The notes under the pieces were generated by a model. That model was not told the DNA's origin. It searched no databases and worked only from the letters and a program-made list of their open reading frames with translations. Source: CAWKPF01 sp963851415 (GTDB taxonomy: Bacteria > Acidobacteriota > Thermoanaerobaculia > Multivoradales > Multivoraceae). From it: a DNA stretch of 64,000 nt. Location: assembly GCA_963851415.1 (NCBI GenBank), contig CAWKPF010000002.1, positions 2,480,001 to 2,544,000 of the forward strand, written 5' to 3'. Of this stretch, positions 25,677-35,026 are shown piece by piece (position 1 is the first letter of the stretch; every line of letters begins with the position of its first letter). The position numbers and the translations under genes are program-made.

Positions 25677-26317
25677 GGGTCGAGCGGAGACTTGACCGAG
25701 GCCACCTCGGGGCGCAAACCCGAGAGGAAGACTCGAATCATGTCCCCGAGATAGGCGCGGTCGGCGACTTCGCCCTGGGTCCCGACTCCCGCACCCTCTC
25801 GGTAGAAGCCTCTCGAGGTGAACCAGTAGGTGTTGAGCCCCAGGAACATCGCGAGGATGTGCTTCGGCTCCACATCGGAGCGCAACCCTCCGCGGGCCTG
25901 CTCCCGGGCGATTCGATCGATGGCGAGCGCGATGAGGTCCGGGTGAACCGGTTCGCTCAGACGAGGATCCTCGAGGCTCATCCAGGACGCGAGGCGGACG
26001 AAAGAAGGGTGCTGTGCGAGAAACGCGAAATAGCTCTCGATCGAGCGTTTCATCAAGAGGCTGCCGTCCTCGCTGGTCAGAATCTCCTTCTGGAGCTCGG
26101 CCCATTGGGAGACGAGGCGACGCTTGACCTCCGTCCAGAGCTCCTCCTTGCTACCGAAGTGGTGGTGAATCAGGCTCTTGGTCACCTCCGCATCGCGAGC
26201 GACGTCGTTCATCGACGTACCGGCAAAGCCACGCTCGACGAAGAGCCTTTCCGCGGCTTCGAGAATCGAGTGCCGAGTCGCTTCGGGATCCCGCTTCCTG
26301 CCATCACCGACGGTCAT
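25673..26317 (-). CDS. TetR-family transcriptional regulator
   Basis: 214 residues from ATG 26317. The N-terminal helix-turn-helix is typical: SILEAAERLFVERGFAGTSM, NDVARDAEVTKSLIHHHFGS, KEELW. The C-terminal ligand-binding part is helical (YFAFLAQHPSFVRLASWMSL) and of no recognised subgroup. It sits inside a metabolic chain, its ATG overlapping the mnmA stop and its stop overlapping the ACT gene start, which is unusual for a repressor of this family since they are more often divergent from their targets. It may regulate its own operon or distant genes. No operator-like palindrome was found within the operon. Confidence 0.9.
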   Translation of the reverse strand: MTVGDGRKRDPEATRHSILEAAERLFVERGFAGTSMNDVARDAEVTKSLIHHHFGSKEELWTEVKRRLVSQWAELQKEILTSEDGSLLMKRSIESYFAFLAQHPSFVRLASWMSLEDPRLSEPVHPDLIALAIDRIAREQARGGLRSDVEPKHILAMFLGLNTYWFTSRGFYREGAGVGTQGEVADRAYLGDMIRVFLSGLRPEVASVKSPLDP

Positions 26318-27516
26318 GAGACCACCACTTCCGAGGAGACGGCGCGAGGACCTGCCTGGGTTTCCATCGCCTCCTCGATCCAACAGCCACCCAACACGCG
26401 GCTGCCGCGATAGAAGACCGCGGCCTGCCCCGGAGCCACTCCCAACTGGGGAGTCTCGAACTCGACTTCCGCACGGCCTCCCTCGAGACCTCTGACTCGT
26501 GCTTTGACACCCGAGTGCCGGGATCGGATCTGTACGGTGACCTCGGTCTCTTCGCTCGGTGGGTGCGGACCGATCCAGTGCAGTTCACGCCCGCGAAGAC
26601 CGGCTGCAAGAAGCTCCGACTCCTCCCCCACGGTCACCCGATTGCGAGCCGGGTCGACCCCGAGCACGTAGAGTCGGCGCCCCGCTGAAATGCCCAGCCC
26701 CCGCCGCTGGCCGACCGTATAGCGATAGTACGGTGCGGCCCGACCCAGAGTGCGCCCAGCGGTATCGACCACCTCTGCAGGGCGTCCTGACGCATCTGCG
26801 GCCTCGCGACCGAAACGCGCCGTGAACCTCTCTGGACGCGAAGCGATCTGCTTCTCGACGAAGTCCTGAACTCCTCCCGCCACGAAGCAGATGTCCATGC
26901 TCTCACCCTTCTCGGCAACTGCAAGGCCTGCCCGACGAGCCAGTTCTCGAACCTCACCTTTGCTCATCTCTCCCAGCGGAAACATCGAGCGGGCCAGCTG
27001 ATCGGCGGTCAACTCGAAGAGAAAGTAGCTCTGGTCCTTCTCGGAATCGAGGGCCCGGTGCAACTCCGGGCCCTCGGGCCCCTCGAGGATGCGAGCGTAG
27101 TGACCGGTGGCCACACGGGACGCACCCAGAGACTCGGCTCGCTCGAGAAGAGCATCGAACTTGATCAGGGTGTTGCATCTCACACACGGACTCGGTGTTC
27201 GCCCTGACAGGTAGTCGTCGACGAAGGGGTCGACCACCTGGTCGCGAAACTCCTCGTCCATTCGGAGAGTGTAGTGGGGAATCCCGATCTGCCCCGACAC
27301 CAGACGGGCGTCTCCCAGATCGAGCGCTCCGCAACAGCGGCCATGAGCCCGCTCGCCCGAGTAGTCCCACAGCAACATCGAAAGCCCGACGACTCGGAGC
27401 TCCGCGCGAGAAGCGAGCAGATGGGCAACGACGGAGGAGTCGAGGCCGCCTGACATCGCCACGGCAACGACTTCGGTCGCAGGCGCTCGCTTCATGCCGC
27501 TCGTCGAGTCCGTCAT
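26314..27516 (-). CDS. mnmA: tRNA-specific 2-thiouridylase
   Basis: MnmA (TrmU) makes 2-thiouridine at position 34 of Glu, Gln and Lys tRNAs using sulfur from a cysteine desulfurase. 400 residues. PP-loop VAMSGGLDSSVVAHLL for ATP activation; catalytic Cys in RTPSPCVRCN and the second Cys in SMDICFVAGG; target-binding YTVGQRRGLGI; C-terminal beta-barrel with VEFETPQLGVAPGQAAVFY. The cysteine desulfurase gene is directly upstream with a 4-base overlap (27513-27516), as in Gram-positive yrvO-trmU, which suggests a dedicated sulfur donor instead of a long Tus relay. Confidence 0.96.
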   Translation of the reverse strand: MTDSTSGMKRAPATEVVAVAMSGGLDSSVVAHLLASRAELRVVGLSMLLWDYSGERAHGRCCGALDLGDARLVSGQIGIPHYTLRMDEEFRDQVVDPFVDDYLSGRTPSPCVRCNTLIKFDALLERAESLGASRVATGHYARILEGPEGPELHRALDSEKDQSYFLFELTADQLARSMFPLGEMSKGEVRELARRAGLAVAEKGESMDICFVAGGVQDFVEKQIASRPERFTARFGREAADASGRPAEVVDTAGRTLGRAAPYYRYTVGQRRGLGISAGRRLYVLGVDPARNRVTVGEESELLAAGLRGRELHWIGPHPPSEETEVTVQIRSRHSGVKARVRGLEGGRAEVEFETPQLGVAPGQAAVFYRGSRVLGGCWIEEAMETQAGPRAVSSEVVVS

Positions 27517-28670
27517 GACGCTCGGACCGCCCCGGGGGTCGCACCGCGAAGAGCCCGGATCTCTCGCTCGAGTGCCGGCACGAAAGCATCGACTTCTTCC
27601 AACGTATTGAACATACCGAAGCTGACTCGCAGCGAGGCGAGAGCCTCGGCCGGATCCGTGCCCAGAGCCAACACCACGCGACTCGGCTCGACGGCTCCAG
27701 AAGCGCAGGCAGCACCCATCGAAACCGCGAATCCAGCCATGTCGAGGCGTATGACCAGATCCTGGGCCACCGTGCCGAGGGCCGCAATGTGAGAGGTATG
27801 GGGCAACCGAGGCGAGTCCTGGCAGTGGACCTCGACGCCCTCGATTCGGGTGGCGGCCTGCTCGAAACATCGCCGCAAGGCACCCAGCAGTCGGGCGCGA
27901 TCATCGAGCTCCAGACGCGCCAGCTCGCAGGTCCTTCCCAGGCCGACGAGCGCAGCCACATTCTCCGTCCCCGCCCGCCGCTGCCGCTCCTGCCCTCCGC
28001 CCCGGAGCAACGGCTTCAGCTGAACACCCCCACGCACTCTCAGCGCGGCGGCCCCGAGAGGTCCGTGGAACTTGTGCGCAGCCAGAACGACGAAATCGGC
28101 GCCCAGCTCGGAGCACGAGACGGTGATCTTTCCCGCCGCCTGCACCGCATCGCAGAGCAGCGGCACCCCACGCTCGCGACACTGTGCCGCGACCTGCGGG
28201 ACTGGCTGCACCGTGCCCAGCTCGTTGTTGGCGAGCATCAAGACGGCCAACCGCGTATCCTCGCGCAGCGCCGCCACGAAACGATCGGGGTCGACAGTCC
28301 CGTCACTACCCGGCGGAATCCGAGATACCGTCACCCCTCTACCCTCGAGCCACTCAGCTGTCGACAGGATCGACGGATGCTCGAGCTCCGAGACAACCAG
28401 GTGTCCGCCATCCGCAAGGCAGCTCTCGAGAACCGTCACGTTGGCCTCGGTGCCGGAGGCGGTGAACACGATCTCGAGCGGCTCCGCTCCGATCAGCTCA
28501 GCCACCTGGGCTCGTGCCAACTCCACCGCGGTCCTCGCCTGCTGCCCGAATATGTGCACCGAAGACGGGTTGCCGTGTTGGCCCTGGAGCCACGGCCGCA
28601 TGGCCTCGAACACTCTGGGATCGAGCGGCGAGGTCGCGTTGTTGTCGAAGTAGACGTGCGGGGAATTCAT
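27513..28670 (-). CDS. Cysteine desulfurase (NifS/IscS family)
   Basis: PLP enzyme that turns cysteine into alanine and a protein-bound persulfide. 385 residues. VYFDNNATSPLDPRV at the start, PLP Lys in LAAHKFHGP, GGGQERQRRAGTEN, and the loop Cys in SMGAACASGAVEPS; the short form around this Cys fits group I (IscS/NifS-like) or the related YrvO-type. Coupled to mnmA by ATGA, so thio-modification of tRNA is the likely main use; supply to Fe-S clusters is not excluded. The nearest iscU- or suf-like gene is not in the window. ATG 28670 is preceded by no strong ribosome site. Confidence 0.93.
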   Translation of the reverse strand: MNSPHVYFDNNATSPLDPRVFEAMRPWLQGQHGNPSSVHIFGQQARTAVELARAQVAELIGAEPLEIVFTASGTEANVTVLESCLADGGHLVVSELEHPSILSTAEWLEGRGVTVSRIPPGSDGTVDPDRFVAALREDTRLAVLMLANNELGTVQPVPQVAAQCRERGVPLLCDAVQAAGKITVSCSELGADFVVLAAHKFHGPLGAAALRVRGGVQLKPLLRGGGQERQRRAGTENVAALVGLGRTCELARLELDDRARLLGALRRCFEQAATRIEGVEVHCQDSPRLPHTSHIAALGTVAQDLVIRLDMAGFAVSMGAACASGAVEPSRVVLALGTDPAEALASLRVSFGMFNTLEEVDAFVPALEREIRALRGATPGAVRAS

Positions 28671-28792
28671 GGCCGGTGAGATCGACGAGGGCTCCGGTGA
28701 AACCGGAACCGGACTCCGATTCGTTCTTCGAGACCGCACACCGAGGCACGGAGCTCGGTCGGTGCCGGCGTTCGAACCGTGGACAAACCCCG

Positions 28793-28801
28793 AGTCTAGC
28801 A
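28793..28801 (-). promoter_or_regulatory. Extended -10 element upstream of the cysteine desulfurase operon
   Basis: TGC-TAGACT on the minus strand; transcription would start near 28786, about 116 bases before ATG 28670. The hexamer is the same as the -10 box of the tRNA-Ala promoter. A fitting -35 was not seen. The region 28671-28963 is otherwise a divergent intergenic stretch. Confidence 0.45.
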
Positions 28802-28963
28802 AGGCGGATGCCCAAAGGGTCAGAGAGCGCTCAGACCCCCTCTTCACAGGGAAACCGACCCCGGGGCCCGGAAAGCGGAATAGGGAAGGGACCGAGATTC
28901 GTTGCACAATATCGGCGAAGTCACGAATGTTCGGGCTCTCCCACCGGAGGAAGCACGCAGACC

Positions 28964-31720
28964 ATGGTCGAGATCCACCAGGAGCCGGGGTACGCCCTGC
29001 TGGCACCGCGTCGGGCTCCGAAGCCCATCTGTTCGAGCCCGTTGCGACTTCGAGCGGCCCTCTTCTGCACAGCCTTGCTTCTCGGCCCCCTCGCCGCACC
29101 GATCGCCGTGCTCTCCCAGCAGGATCCCGAGCCGGGCTCCCCGCCGGTGTCGGAAGGCTCTACCCTCGAAGGCCAGGAGCCTGAGTCGCCGACGGAGCCG
29201 GAAGCTCTTTCCGAAGCCGAAGACGAGCAGAAGAAGGGGAAACCCAGAAAGCTCAAGCGCAAGGAGATCCGACAGCTGACCGAGGCGCTCCCACCCGCCT
29301 ATCAGCAGTGGCTCGAGGAAGTGAACTTCCTGATCACAGACGAGGAGCGTGCCGCCTTCCTGTCGATCGAGAAGGACTATCAACGCGACGCCTTCATCGA
29401 GCGATTCTGGAAGATCCGGGATTTCTATCCCGATTCCCCGCGCAACGAGTTCAAGGAGCAGTGGTACCAGCGCCTGGAGTTCGCCAGACAGGAGTTCGGC
29501 ACCGACGGCCACGACGACCGCGCTCGGCTGATGATGCTCAATGGCCCGCCGACCGGCCGGATCGTGTTTCGGTGCACCGGCGTCGTCTTCCCACTCGAGA
29601 TCTGGTTCTTCGATGGCAGCGATCAGGTGGGCTACGAGTTCTTCCTCATCTTCTATCGCAAGTGGGGCGGCCAACGCTACTACCTGTGGCGGCCGTCCGA
29701 CGGGCTCGAGGAGCTCATCGACAACGCCAGCGCCGCGACCAGCGGCGACGGCATCCAGGGCATCTGGCAGAACATCTATACCTGTAAGGACGGCGACGCC
29801 GTGGTCGGCATCATTCGGGCCATGACGCATCCCTCGAGGGTCATGGAGCAGGAGATGATGCTCGCCAAGATCGAGCGCCCGAGGGCGAATCCCGACGGGG
29901 AGTGGGTCTCGACCTTCGCCTCCTACACCACCGACGTCCCCGAAGGCGCCCAGACCTTCGACGGGGAGCTCGAGATCGTCTATCCGGAGCGCTACAAGGG
30001 GCGCACCGTGATCCAGGGGACTCTGGAGATCCCGAGCGAGGATGTCGGACGCGCCCAGCTGGCAGGCTACAGCGGGTTCAACTTCTTTCTCACCGGCGAG
30101 ATCCTGAAAGAGGAGCGGCTGTTCGATCAGTTCCGGATCAAGTACGACCTCACGGACGCCGAGGTCCAGGGGGACGTGATCCCGCTGGTCTTCGAGCGGC
30201 GGCTGCGTCCTGGCGACTACAAGCTGGTTCTGCGCCTCGAAGACCTCAACGGCGAAGGCTTCTTTCGCATTCAGCGTGACCTGGAGGTTCCACTGATCGA
30301 GACCGACGTCGCCGCCCTCTCGGAGGACCCCGAGACCCGACGCATCCTGGAACAGGCTGCGATCGCCATCGGCTCCGACATCCCCACGCTAGCGATCGTC
30401 GAGCCGCATGGCACCATGCAGACCGGCATGGTTCGCTTCGACACTCTCACCACGGGCAAGGGGATCGACGAGGTCCGATTCCTCCTCAATGACCGGGTCC
30501 TTCTGGAGAAGACACGTCCGCCCTACTCGGTAGAGTTCGACCTCGGTCGAGTACCCCAGGTCCACACTCTTCGCGCGTCGGCACACGACCGTGACGGCAA
30601 CGAACTGACCAGCGACGAGATCACGATCAATGCGGGCGAGCACCAGTTCCAGGTACGCCTCATCGAACCTCGGCCGGGCATCCGCTACGACGAGTTCGTG
30701 GACGCCGAAGCCTCGGTGCTCACCCCCGAGGGCCGACCCGTCGAACGGGTCGAGCTCTTCCACAACGAGACGCTGGTGGCAACGCTGTACCAGGAGCCCT
30801 GGGTCCAGCGGATCCACATCCCCAACCCCGAGATCCTTTCCTATGTGCGCGCGGTCGCCTATCTCCCCGACGGCAACTCCACGGACCACATGGTGTTCAT
30901 CAACGCTCCCGAGTACATGGAGAACATCGACATCGAGTTCGTCGAGCTCTACGCACTGGTGGTGGACAAGGACGGCCGACCCCAGCTCGGTCTCGAGGCC
31001 GACAACTTCACCGTCCTCGAAGACGGTGTCGAGCAGACCATTGCGCGCTTCGAGAGAGTGGACAACCTGCCCATCCACGTTCAGGTGATGATCGATGTCT
31101 CGGCTTCCATGGATCCGCAGATCGAGACCACCCAGAGGGCGGCTCTCAGCTTCTTCCAGCAGGCGATCACCCCGAAGGACCGAGGCTCGTTGGTGACTTT
31201 CAACGACCATCCGCACATGGCCGTCAAGTTCACCAACGAAGTGGACGAGCTCGCGGGCGGCCTCGCGGGCCTCAAGGCGGAGCGCGGTACCGCGCTGTAC
31301 GACGCGGTGATCTTCGGCCTCTACTACATGAACGGGCTGAAGGGGCAGCGAGCGATGCTGATCCTCTCCGACGGTAAGGATGAAGCCAGTCGCTTCAGCT
31401 TCGACAACACACTCGAGTACGCTCGACGAGCGGGGGTGGCGATCTACACCATCGGCCTGGGGATCGACGGAAAGGGCACCAAGCCCGCACGCAAGTCACT
31501 GACGCAGATCGCCGAGGAAACAGGAGGCCGGAGCTACTTCATCGACGACGCCACCGAGCTCGGCCAGATCTACGAAGCCATCCTCGAAGAGCTTCGATCC
31601 CGCTACCTGATCGCCTACCAGTCGACCAACGCCGACACCTCTGGTCCATTCCGAACCATCGAGCTGCGCTCCAAGGCCCCCGGCACCACCGCCAAGACGA
31701 TGCACGGCTACTATCCGTAG
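28964..31720 (+). CDS. GWxTD-type domain plus VWFA-related domain protein (first of two)
   Basis: 918 residues from ATG 28964, chosen for its ribosome site GGAGGAAG 11 bases upstream and the signal-like LRLRAALFCTALLLGPLAAP. A charged linker (EAEDEQKKGKPRKLKRKE) is followed by a GWxTD-like region (about 105-250) with QQWLEEVNFLITDEERAAFL and FWKIRDFYPDSPRNEF, then PPTGRIVFRC. Several immunoglobulin-like beta-domains fill the middle. The C-terminal third is a von Willebrand A domain of the acidobacterial VWFA-related type: MIDAS motif DVSAS in VQVMIDVSASMDPQ, LSDGKDEASRFSF and IYTIGLGID. Exported, probably an adhesive or scaffold protein of the cell surface; its function is unknown. A paralogue follows directly. 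Confidence 0.85.
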   Translation: MVEIHQEPGYALLAPRRAPKPICSSPLRLRAALFCTALLLGPLAAPIAVLSQQDPEPGSPPVSEGSTLEGQEPESPTEPEALSEAEDEQKKGKPRKLKRKEIRQLTEALPPAYQQWLEEVNFLITDEERAAFLSIEKDYQRDAFIERFWKIRDFYPDSPRNEFKEQWYQRLEFARQEFGTDGHDDRARLMMLNGPPTGRIVFRCTGVVFPLEIWFFDGSDQVGYEFFLIFYRKWGGQRYYLWRPSDGLEELIDNASAATSGDGIQGIWQNIYTCKDGDAVVGIIRAMTHPSRVMEQEMMLAKIERPRANPDGEWVSTFASYTTDVPEGAQTFDGELEIVYPERYKGRTVIQGTLEIPSEDVGRAQLAGYSGFNFFLTGEILKEERLFDQFRIKYDLTDAEVQGDVIPLVFERRLRPGDYKLVLRLEDLNGEGFFRIQRDLEVPLIETDVAALSEDPETRRILEQAAIAIGSDIPTLAIVEPHGTMQTGMVRFDTLTTGKGIDEVRFLLNDRVLLEKTRPPYSVEFDLGRVPQVHTLRASAHDRDGNELTSDEITINAGEHQFQVRLIEPRPGIRYDEFVDAEASVLTPEGRPVERVELFHNETLVATLYQEPWVQRIHIPNPEILSYVRAVAYLPDGNSTDHMVFINAPEYMENIDIEFVELYALVVDKDGRPQLGLEADNFTVLEDGVEQTIARFERVDNLPIHVQVMIDVSASMDPQIETTQRAALSFFQQAITPKDRGSLVTFNDHPHMAVKFTNEVDELAGGLAGLKAERGTALYDAVIFGLYYMNGLKGQRAMLILSDGKDEASRFSFDNTLEYARRAGVAIYTIGLGIDGKGTKPARKSLTQIAEETGGRSYFIDDATELGQIYEAILEELRSRYLIAYQSTNADTSGPFRTIELRSKAPGTTAKTMHGYYP

Positions 31721-31757
31721 GCCCTTGCGCGGCCGTCTCTCCCGGAGACTCGCCCGC

Positions 31758-31766
31758 TGGTAGCAT
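31758..31766 (+). promoter_or_regulatory. Extended -10 element before the second GWxTD/VWA gene
   Basis: TGG-TAGCAT at 31758-31766 ends 6 bases before ATG 31773. This would give the paralogue a leaderless transcript of its own although it lies only 52 bases after the first copy. A small hairpin (GTCTC-TCCCG-GAGAC, 31735-31749) stands between. Confidence 0.5.
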
Positions 31767-31772
31767 GAGTGG

Positions 31773-34403
31773 ATGACCCCGCTGCGCCGCCGTGATCGGT
31801 CGCTCTGGCTGGTGATCGCTTTCTTGTTCCATGCCTCCGGGCATGCTCAGGAGCCGACACCTCCCCAGGCAGAGACCGCGCGGGATCCGGGACTGCAGTC
31901 CGATTCCCAGCAACGGCGACCCGAGCGCCGCCGCGGCACGGTTCTGGAGCGCGTCGCCGAGGTGCACCCGTCTCTCTCCGAGCGCGATCGAGACTTCCTC
32001 GACCAGGTGGCGTTGATCCTGCGCCATGACGAGCTCGACGTGTTCCTTCAACTCGACGAGGAGTATCAGAGAGCCGCCTTCATCCGCGCCTTCTGGCGCG
32101 CCCGCGACCCGTTTCCGGAAACGGCGCGCAACGAGCTCCTCGAAGCGGTCGAAGGGGGCGCCGACTCGGCCGACGATCGTTTCGGGGACACCAACGACGA
32201 CCGACGGCGTTGGATGTCGCTCCACGGAACGCCAACGCGTACCTTCACCGCACGCTGCGACGTCCTCCGGCCGCTCGAGATCTGGTACTACCAGGAGAGC
32301 GTACTGGTGCGCGCCGAGTACTATCTGGTCTTCGTCCGCTACGGCGCCCGCTACCGCCTGTGGTCGCCGGCCGAGGGCCTCTACGCGCTGATGGATCGAC
32401 AACCCGGTTTCGACGAACGGGCCGCTGCTCAGTCCGTGCGCGAACAGTGCGGTCAGAGCGACCAGATTCTCGAGGCCCTGGCGCTCTCACTCGACTGGGA
32501 GCGATTCTCCGAACAGACGCCGCTGCTGCGACGCTCGAACCCCGAGTGGGCGCAGAGCTTTCTGGCGAGATCCACCGACGTCCCCGAGGCAGCTGCGCGA
32601 CTGAGCGCCCAGATGTCCGTCGACTATCCCGGTCGTTATCGGAGTCGGACGGTGATGCAGGCGGTCATCGAGGTTCCCCGCAGCGAGTTCTCCGACCCCA
32701 CACCCCAGAGCTCGGCGCACTTCCTGCTCGATGGCGAGATCCTGCGGGCGGGAGAGCTCTTCGAGAGCTTTCGATATCGCTTCGATGTCCCCTTCGGAGA
32801 AGCAGGCGATGTCCCACTGGTTCTCCAGCGCTACCTGAGAGCCGGCGACTACGACCTGCTCGTTCGGGTTCGCGAGATCGAGACCGAGCGCTACTTTCGC
32901 GAGCAGGTGAAGCTGGAGGTTCCTTCTCTTCCGGCACGCACGGCTCGAACTCGCCACCACGAGCTGGCGCTGGACGAAACCGATCTGCCCGAGGACCTGC
33001 TTCTGGAGGCCAACGCGCAACTCGACTCGACCCTCATCCCGGGAATCGACGAAGAGCAGCCCTCGGGCCACACGCTGCGACTCTCCGCGCCGTCGGACGA
33101 GCTCCAGACCGGTCGACTTCGGGTCAGCGCCGAAGTGGTGGGCGAAGGGGTCGATCGGGTGGCGTTCTTTCTGGACGACCGACCACTCCTCTCGAAGAGT
33201 CGGGCACCGTACAGCGTCGAGATCGACCTCGGGCGTGCACCTCGGATGCACCGGCTTCGCGGGGAGGCACTCGACGACGCGGGCCAACGACTCGCCGAGG
33301 ACGAATTGGTACTGAACCAGGGACCGCATCGCTTCGACGTTCGGCTGATCGCTCCTCAACGAGGTCACCAGTTCCGCCGAAGTGTCCGAGCAGTGGCCGA
33401 GATCGAGGTTCCCGAGTTGGAGCGCTTCGATCGACTCGAGTTCTACCTGAACGAGACGCTCCTGGCCACGGTCTTTCAGCCACCCTGGGTTCAACCGATC
33501 CTGGTGCCACCCGATCTCGCGCTCGCCTACGTGCGGGCCGTGGGCTATCTGAAAGACGGCACATCGTCAGAGGACGTCGTGTTCGTCAACGCACCTGATC
33601 TGATCGACGAGATCGACGTCGACATGGTCGAGCTCTACACCACGGTGGTGGACCGGCGAGGAAATCTCGCCAGGGAACTGGGCCGAGACGACTTCGTCGT
33701 CCGGGAGGACGGCGAGAAGATGCCCATCCGTCGTTTCGAGCGGGTCGAGAATCTGCCGATCTACGCAGGAATCCTTCTCGACACTTCGCTTTCGATGGAG
33801 GAGCGACTGAGCGAGGCTGAGGAAGCGGCCCTCTACTTCTTCCAGAGAGTGCTCGAGGAGGACGACCGTGCCTGTCTCATCACCTTCAACGATCAACCCT
33901 ATCTTGCCGTGCCATTCACCGGCAGCGTCGAGATCCTGGCGGGGGGGCTCTCCGGCCTGATTGCCGACGGAGAGACCGCACTCTGGGACAGCCTGATCTA
34001 CGCTCTCTACTACTTCGGAGGCACCAAGGGGAAGCGGGCGCTGATCGTCCTCTCCGACGGAGAGGATAGCCAGAGTGAGTACGAGTTCGAGGAGGCCCTC
34101 GAGTTTTCACAGCGAGCCGGCGTAGCCATCTATACGATCGGCCTCGCCATATCCACCCGCGACATGAACGCACGCTCCCGGCTGTCGCGGCTCGCCCGGG
34201 AGACGGGCGGTGAAAGCTTCTTCATCGAGACCGCCGCCGGACTCAAGCGCGTCTACGAGCAGATCGAGGAGGAGGTGCGCTCCCAGTACCTACTCACCTA
34301 TCAGTCGGTCTCGAGCGGGGAACGCGATCGGTTTCGCGAAGTCGAGGTCGAGGTCTCGACCAGGGGACTGAAGGCGAAGACGATGCGTGGCTACTACCCA
34401 TGA
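31773..34403 (+). CDS. GWxTD-type domain plus VWFA-related domain protein (second of two)
   Basis: 876 residues with the same plan as its neighbour: signal segment (LWLVIAFLFHASGHAQ), GWxTD-like region with DEEYQRAAFIRAFWRARDPF and RPLEIWYYQES, beta-sandwich middle, and a VWA domain with MIDAS DTSLS in GILLDTSLSMEE, ALIVLSDGEDSQSEYEFEE and IYTIGLAIS. Both end in KTMxGYYP (KTMHGYYP and KTMRGYYP), a strongly conserved tail. The first copy has FLITDEE in the GWxTD segment; here the segment is changed (LILRHDELDVF). A tandem duplication followed by divergence explains the pair. The stop overlaps the maf start (ATGA). Confidence 0.85.
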   Translation: MTPLRRRDRSLWLVIAFLFHASGHAQEPTPPQAETARDPGLQSDSQQRRPERRRGTVLERVAEVHPSLSERDRDFLDQVALILRHDELDVFLQLDEEYQRAAFIRAFWRARDPFPETARNELLEAVEGGADSADDRFGDTNDDRRRWMSLHGTPTRTFTARCDVLRPLEIWYYQESVLVRAEYYLVFVRYGARYRLWSPAEGLYALMDRQPGFDERAAAQSVREQCGQSDQILEALALSLDWERFSEQTPLLRRSNPEWAQSFLARSTDVPEAAARLSAQMSVDYPGRYRSRTVMQAVIEVPRSEFSDPTPQSSAHFLLDGEILRAGELFESFRYRFDVPFGEAGDVPLVLQRYLRAGDYDLLVRVREIETERYFREQVKLEVPSLPARTARTRHHELALDETDLPEDLLLEANAQLDSTLIPGIDEEQPSGHTLRLSAPSDELQTGRLRVSAEVVGEGVDRVAFFLDDRPLLSKSRAPYSVEIDLGRAPRMHRLRGEALDDAGQRLAEDELVLNQGPHRFDVRLIAPQRGHQFRRSVRAVAEIEVPELERFDRLEFYLNETLLATVFQPPWVQPILVPPDLALAYVRAVGYLKDGTSSEDVVFVNAPDLIDEIDVDMVELYTTVVDRRGNLARELGRDDFVVREDGEKMPIRRFERVENLPIYAGILLDTSLSMEERLSEAEEAALYFFQRVLEEDDRACLITFNDQPYLAVPFTGSVEILAGGLSGLIADGETALWDSLIYALYYFGGTKGKRALIVLSDGEDSQSEYEFEEALEFSQRAGVAIYTIGLAISTRDMNARSRLSRLARETGGESFFIETAAGLKRVYEQIEEEVRSQYLLTYQSVSSGERDRFREVEVEVSTRGLKAKTMRGYYP

Positions 34404-35026
34404 ATGAAGAGCCCGACCCCCAGGGTCACACGAGGCTGGTCCTGGCGTCTGGCTCGCCTCGGCGCCGCGAGCTGCTCGGTTCGCTGGGACTCGACTTCGA
34501 CGTCCGCCCGGTGGACCTCGACGAGTCCACTCGGCCCGATGAAACGCCGCGAGACTACGTGCTGCGTCTCGCCCGTGAGAAGGCCGGCTACGAGGTCGCC
34601 GCGAGAGAGGTGGTCCTGGCAGCGGACACCGCGGTCGTCATCGACGGCGATATTCTCGGCAAGCCCGAAGACGACGCGCACTCTCGAGAGATGCTCAAGC
34701 GACTGGCTGGACGTGAGCACCAGGTCTTGACCGGAGTCGCCGTGGCGCGACGAAGCGGGGACCGGGTCGACGTGCGAGCACGGTCCTCTGAATCGACAGT
34801 GTGGTTCACGGCAATGGAGGAGTCTGAGCTCGACTGGTACGTGGCGACCGGAGAGGGTCTCGACAAGGCCGGTGCGTATGCCATTCAGGGACTGGGCGCC
34901 TGGTTCGTAGACAAGATCCAGGGGAACTACAGCAATATCGTCGGCCTGCCACTGCCCGTCGTCTATCGTCTATTGCTCAGTGCAGGACTCGCCCCGTTGC
35001 AGGCTGAGCTCAGTCCCCGACCTTGA
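34400..35026 (+). CDS. maf: Maf-family nucleotide pyrophosphatase
   Basis: 208 residues. Maf proteins hydrolyse dTTP/UTP or modified nucleotides to monophosphates and have been linked to septum arrest. Motifs: LVLASGSPRRRELLGSLGL at the start, ARE(K)A-type helix LAREKAGYEV, VLAADTAVVIDGDILGKPED with the catalytic Asp, and QGLGAWFVDKIQGNYSNIVGLPL near the end. The sequence AIQGLGAWFV fits the YhdE-type (dTTP/UTP) subgroup. Its ATG overlaps the stop of the VWA gene by 4 bases, so it is translated from the same message although the functions seem unrelated. The 3' end overlaps the convergent small gene by 17 bases. Confidence 0.93.
   Translation: MNEEPDPQGHTRLVLASGSPRRRELLGSLGLDFDVRPVDLDESTRPDETPRDYVLRLAREKAGYEVAAREVVLAADTAVVIDGDILGKPEDDAHSREMLKRLAGREHQVLTGVAVARRSGDRVDVRARSSESTVWFTAMEESELDWYVATGEGLDKAGAYAIQGLGAWFVDKIQGNYSNIVGLPLPVVYRLLLSAGLAPLQAELSPRP

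Noticed and set aside
25194..26105. A 303-residue protein over the ACT gene and the TetR gene
   Set aside because: The first 140 residues are the out-of-frame shadow of TetR; the ACT protein proper starts at 25676 with an ATGA overlap.
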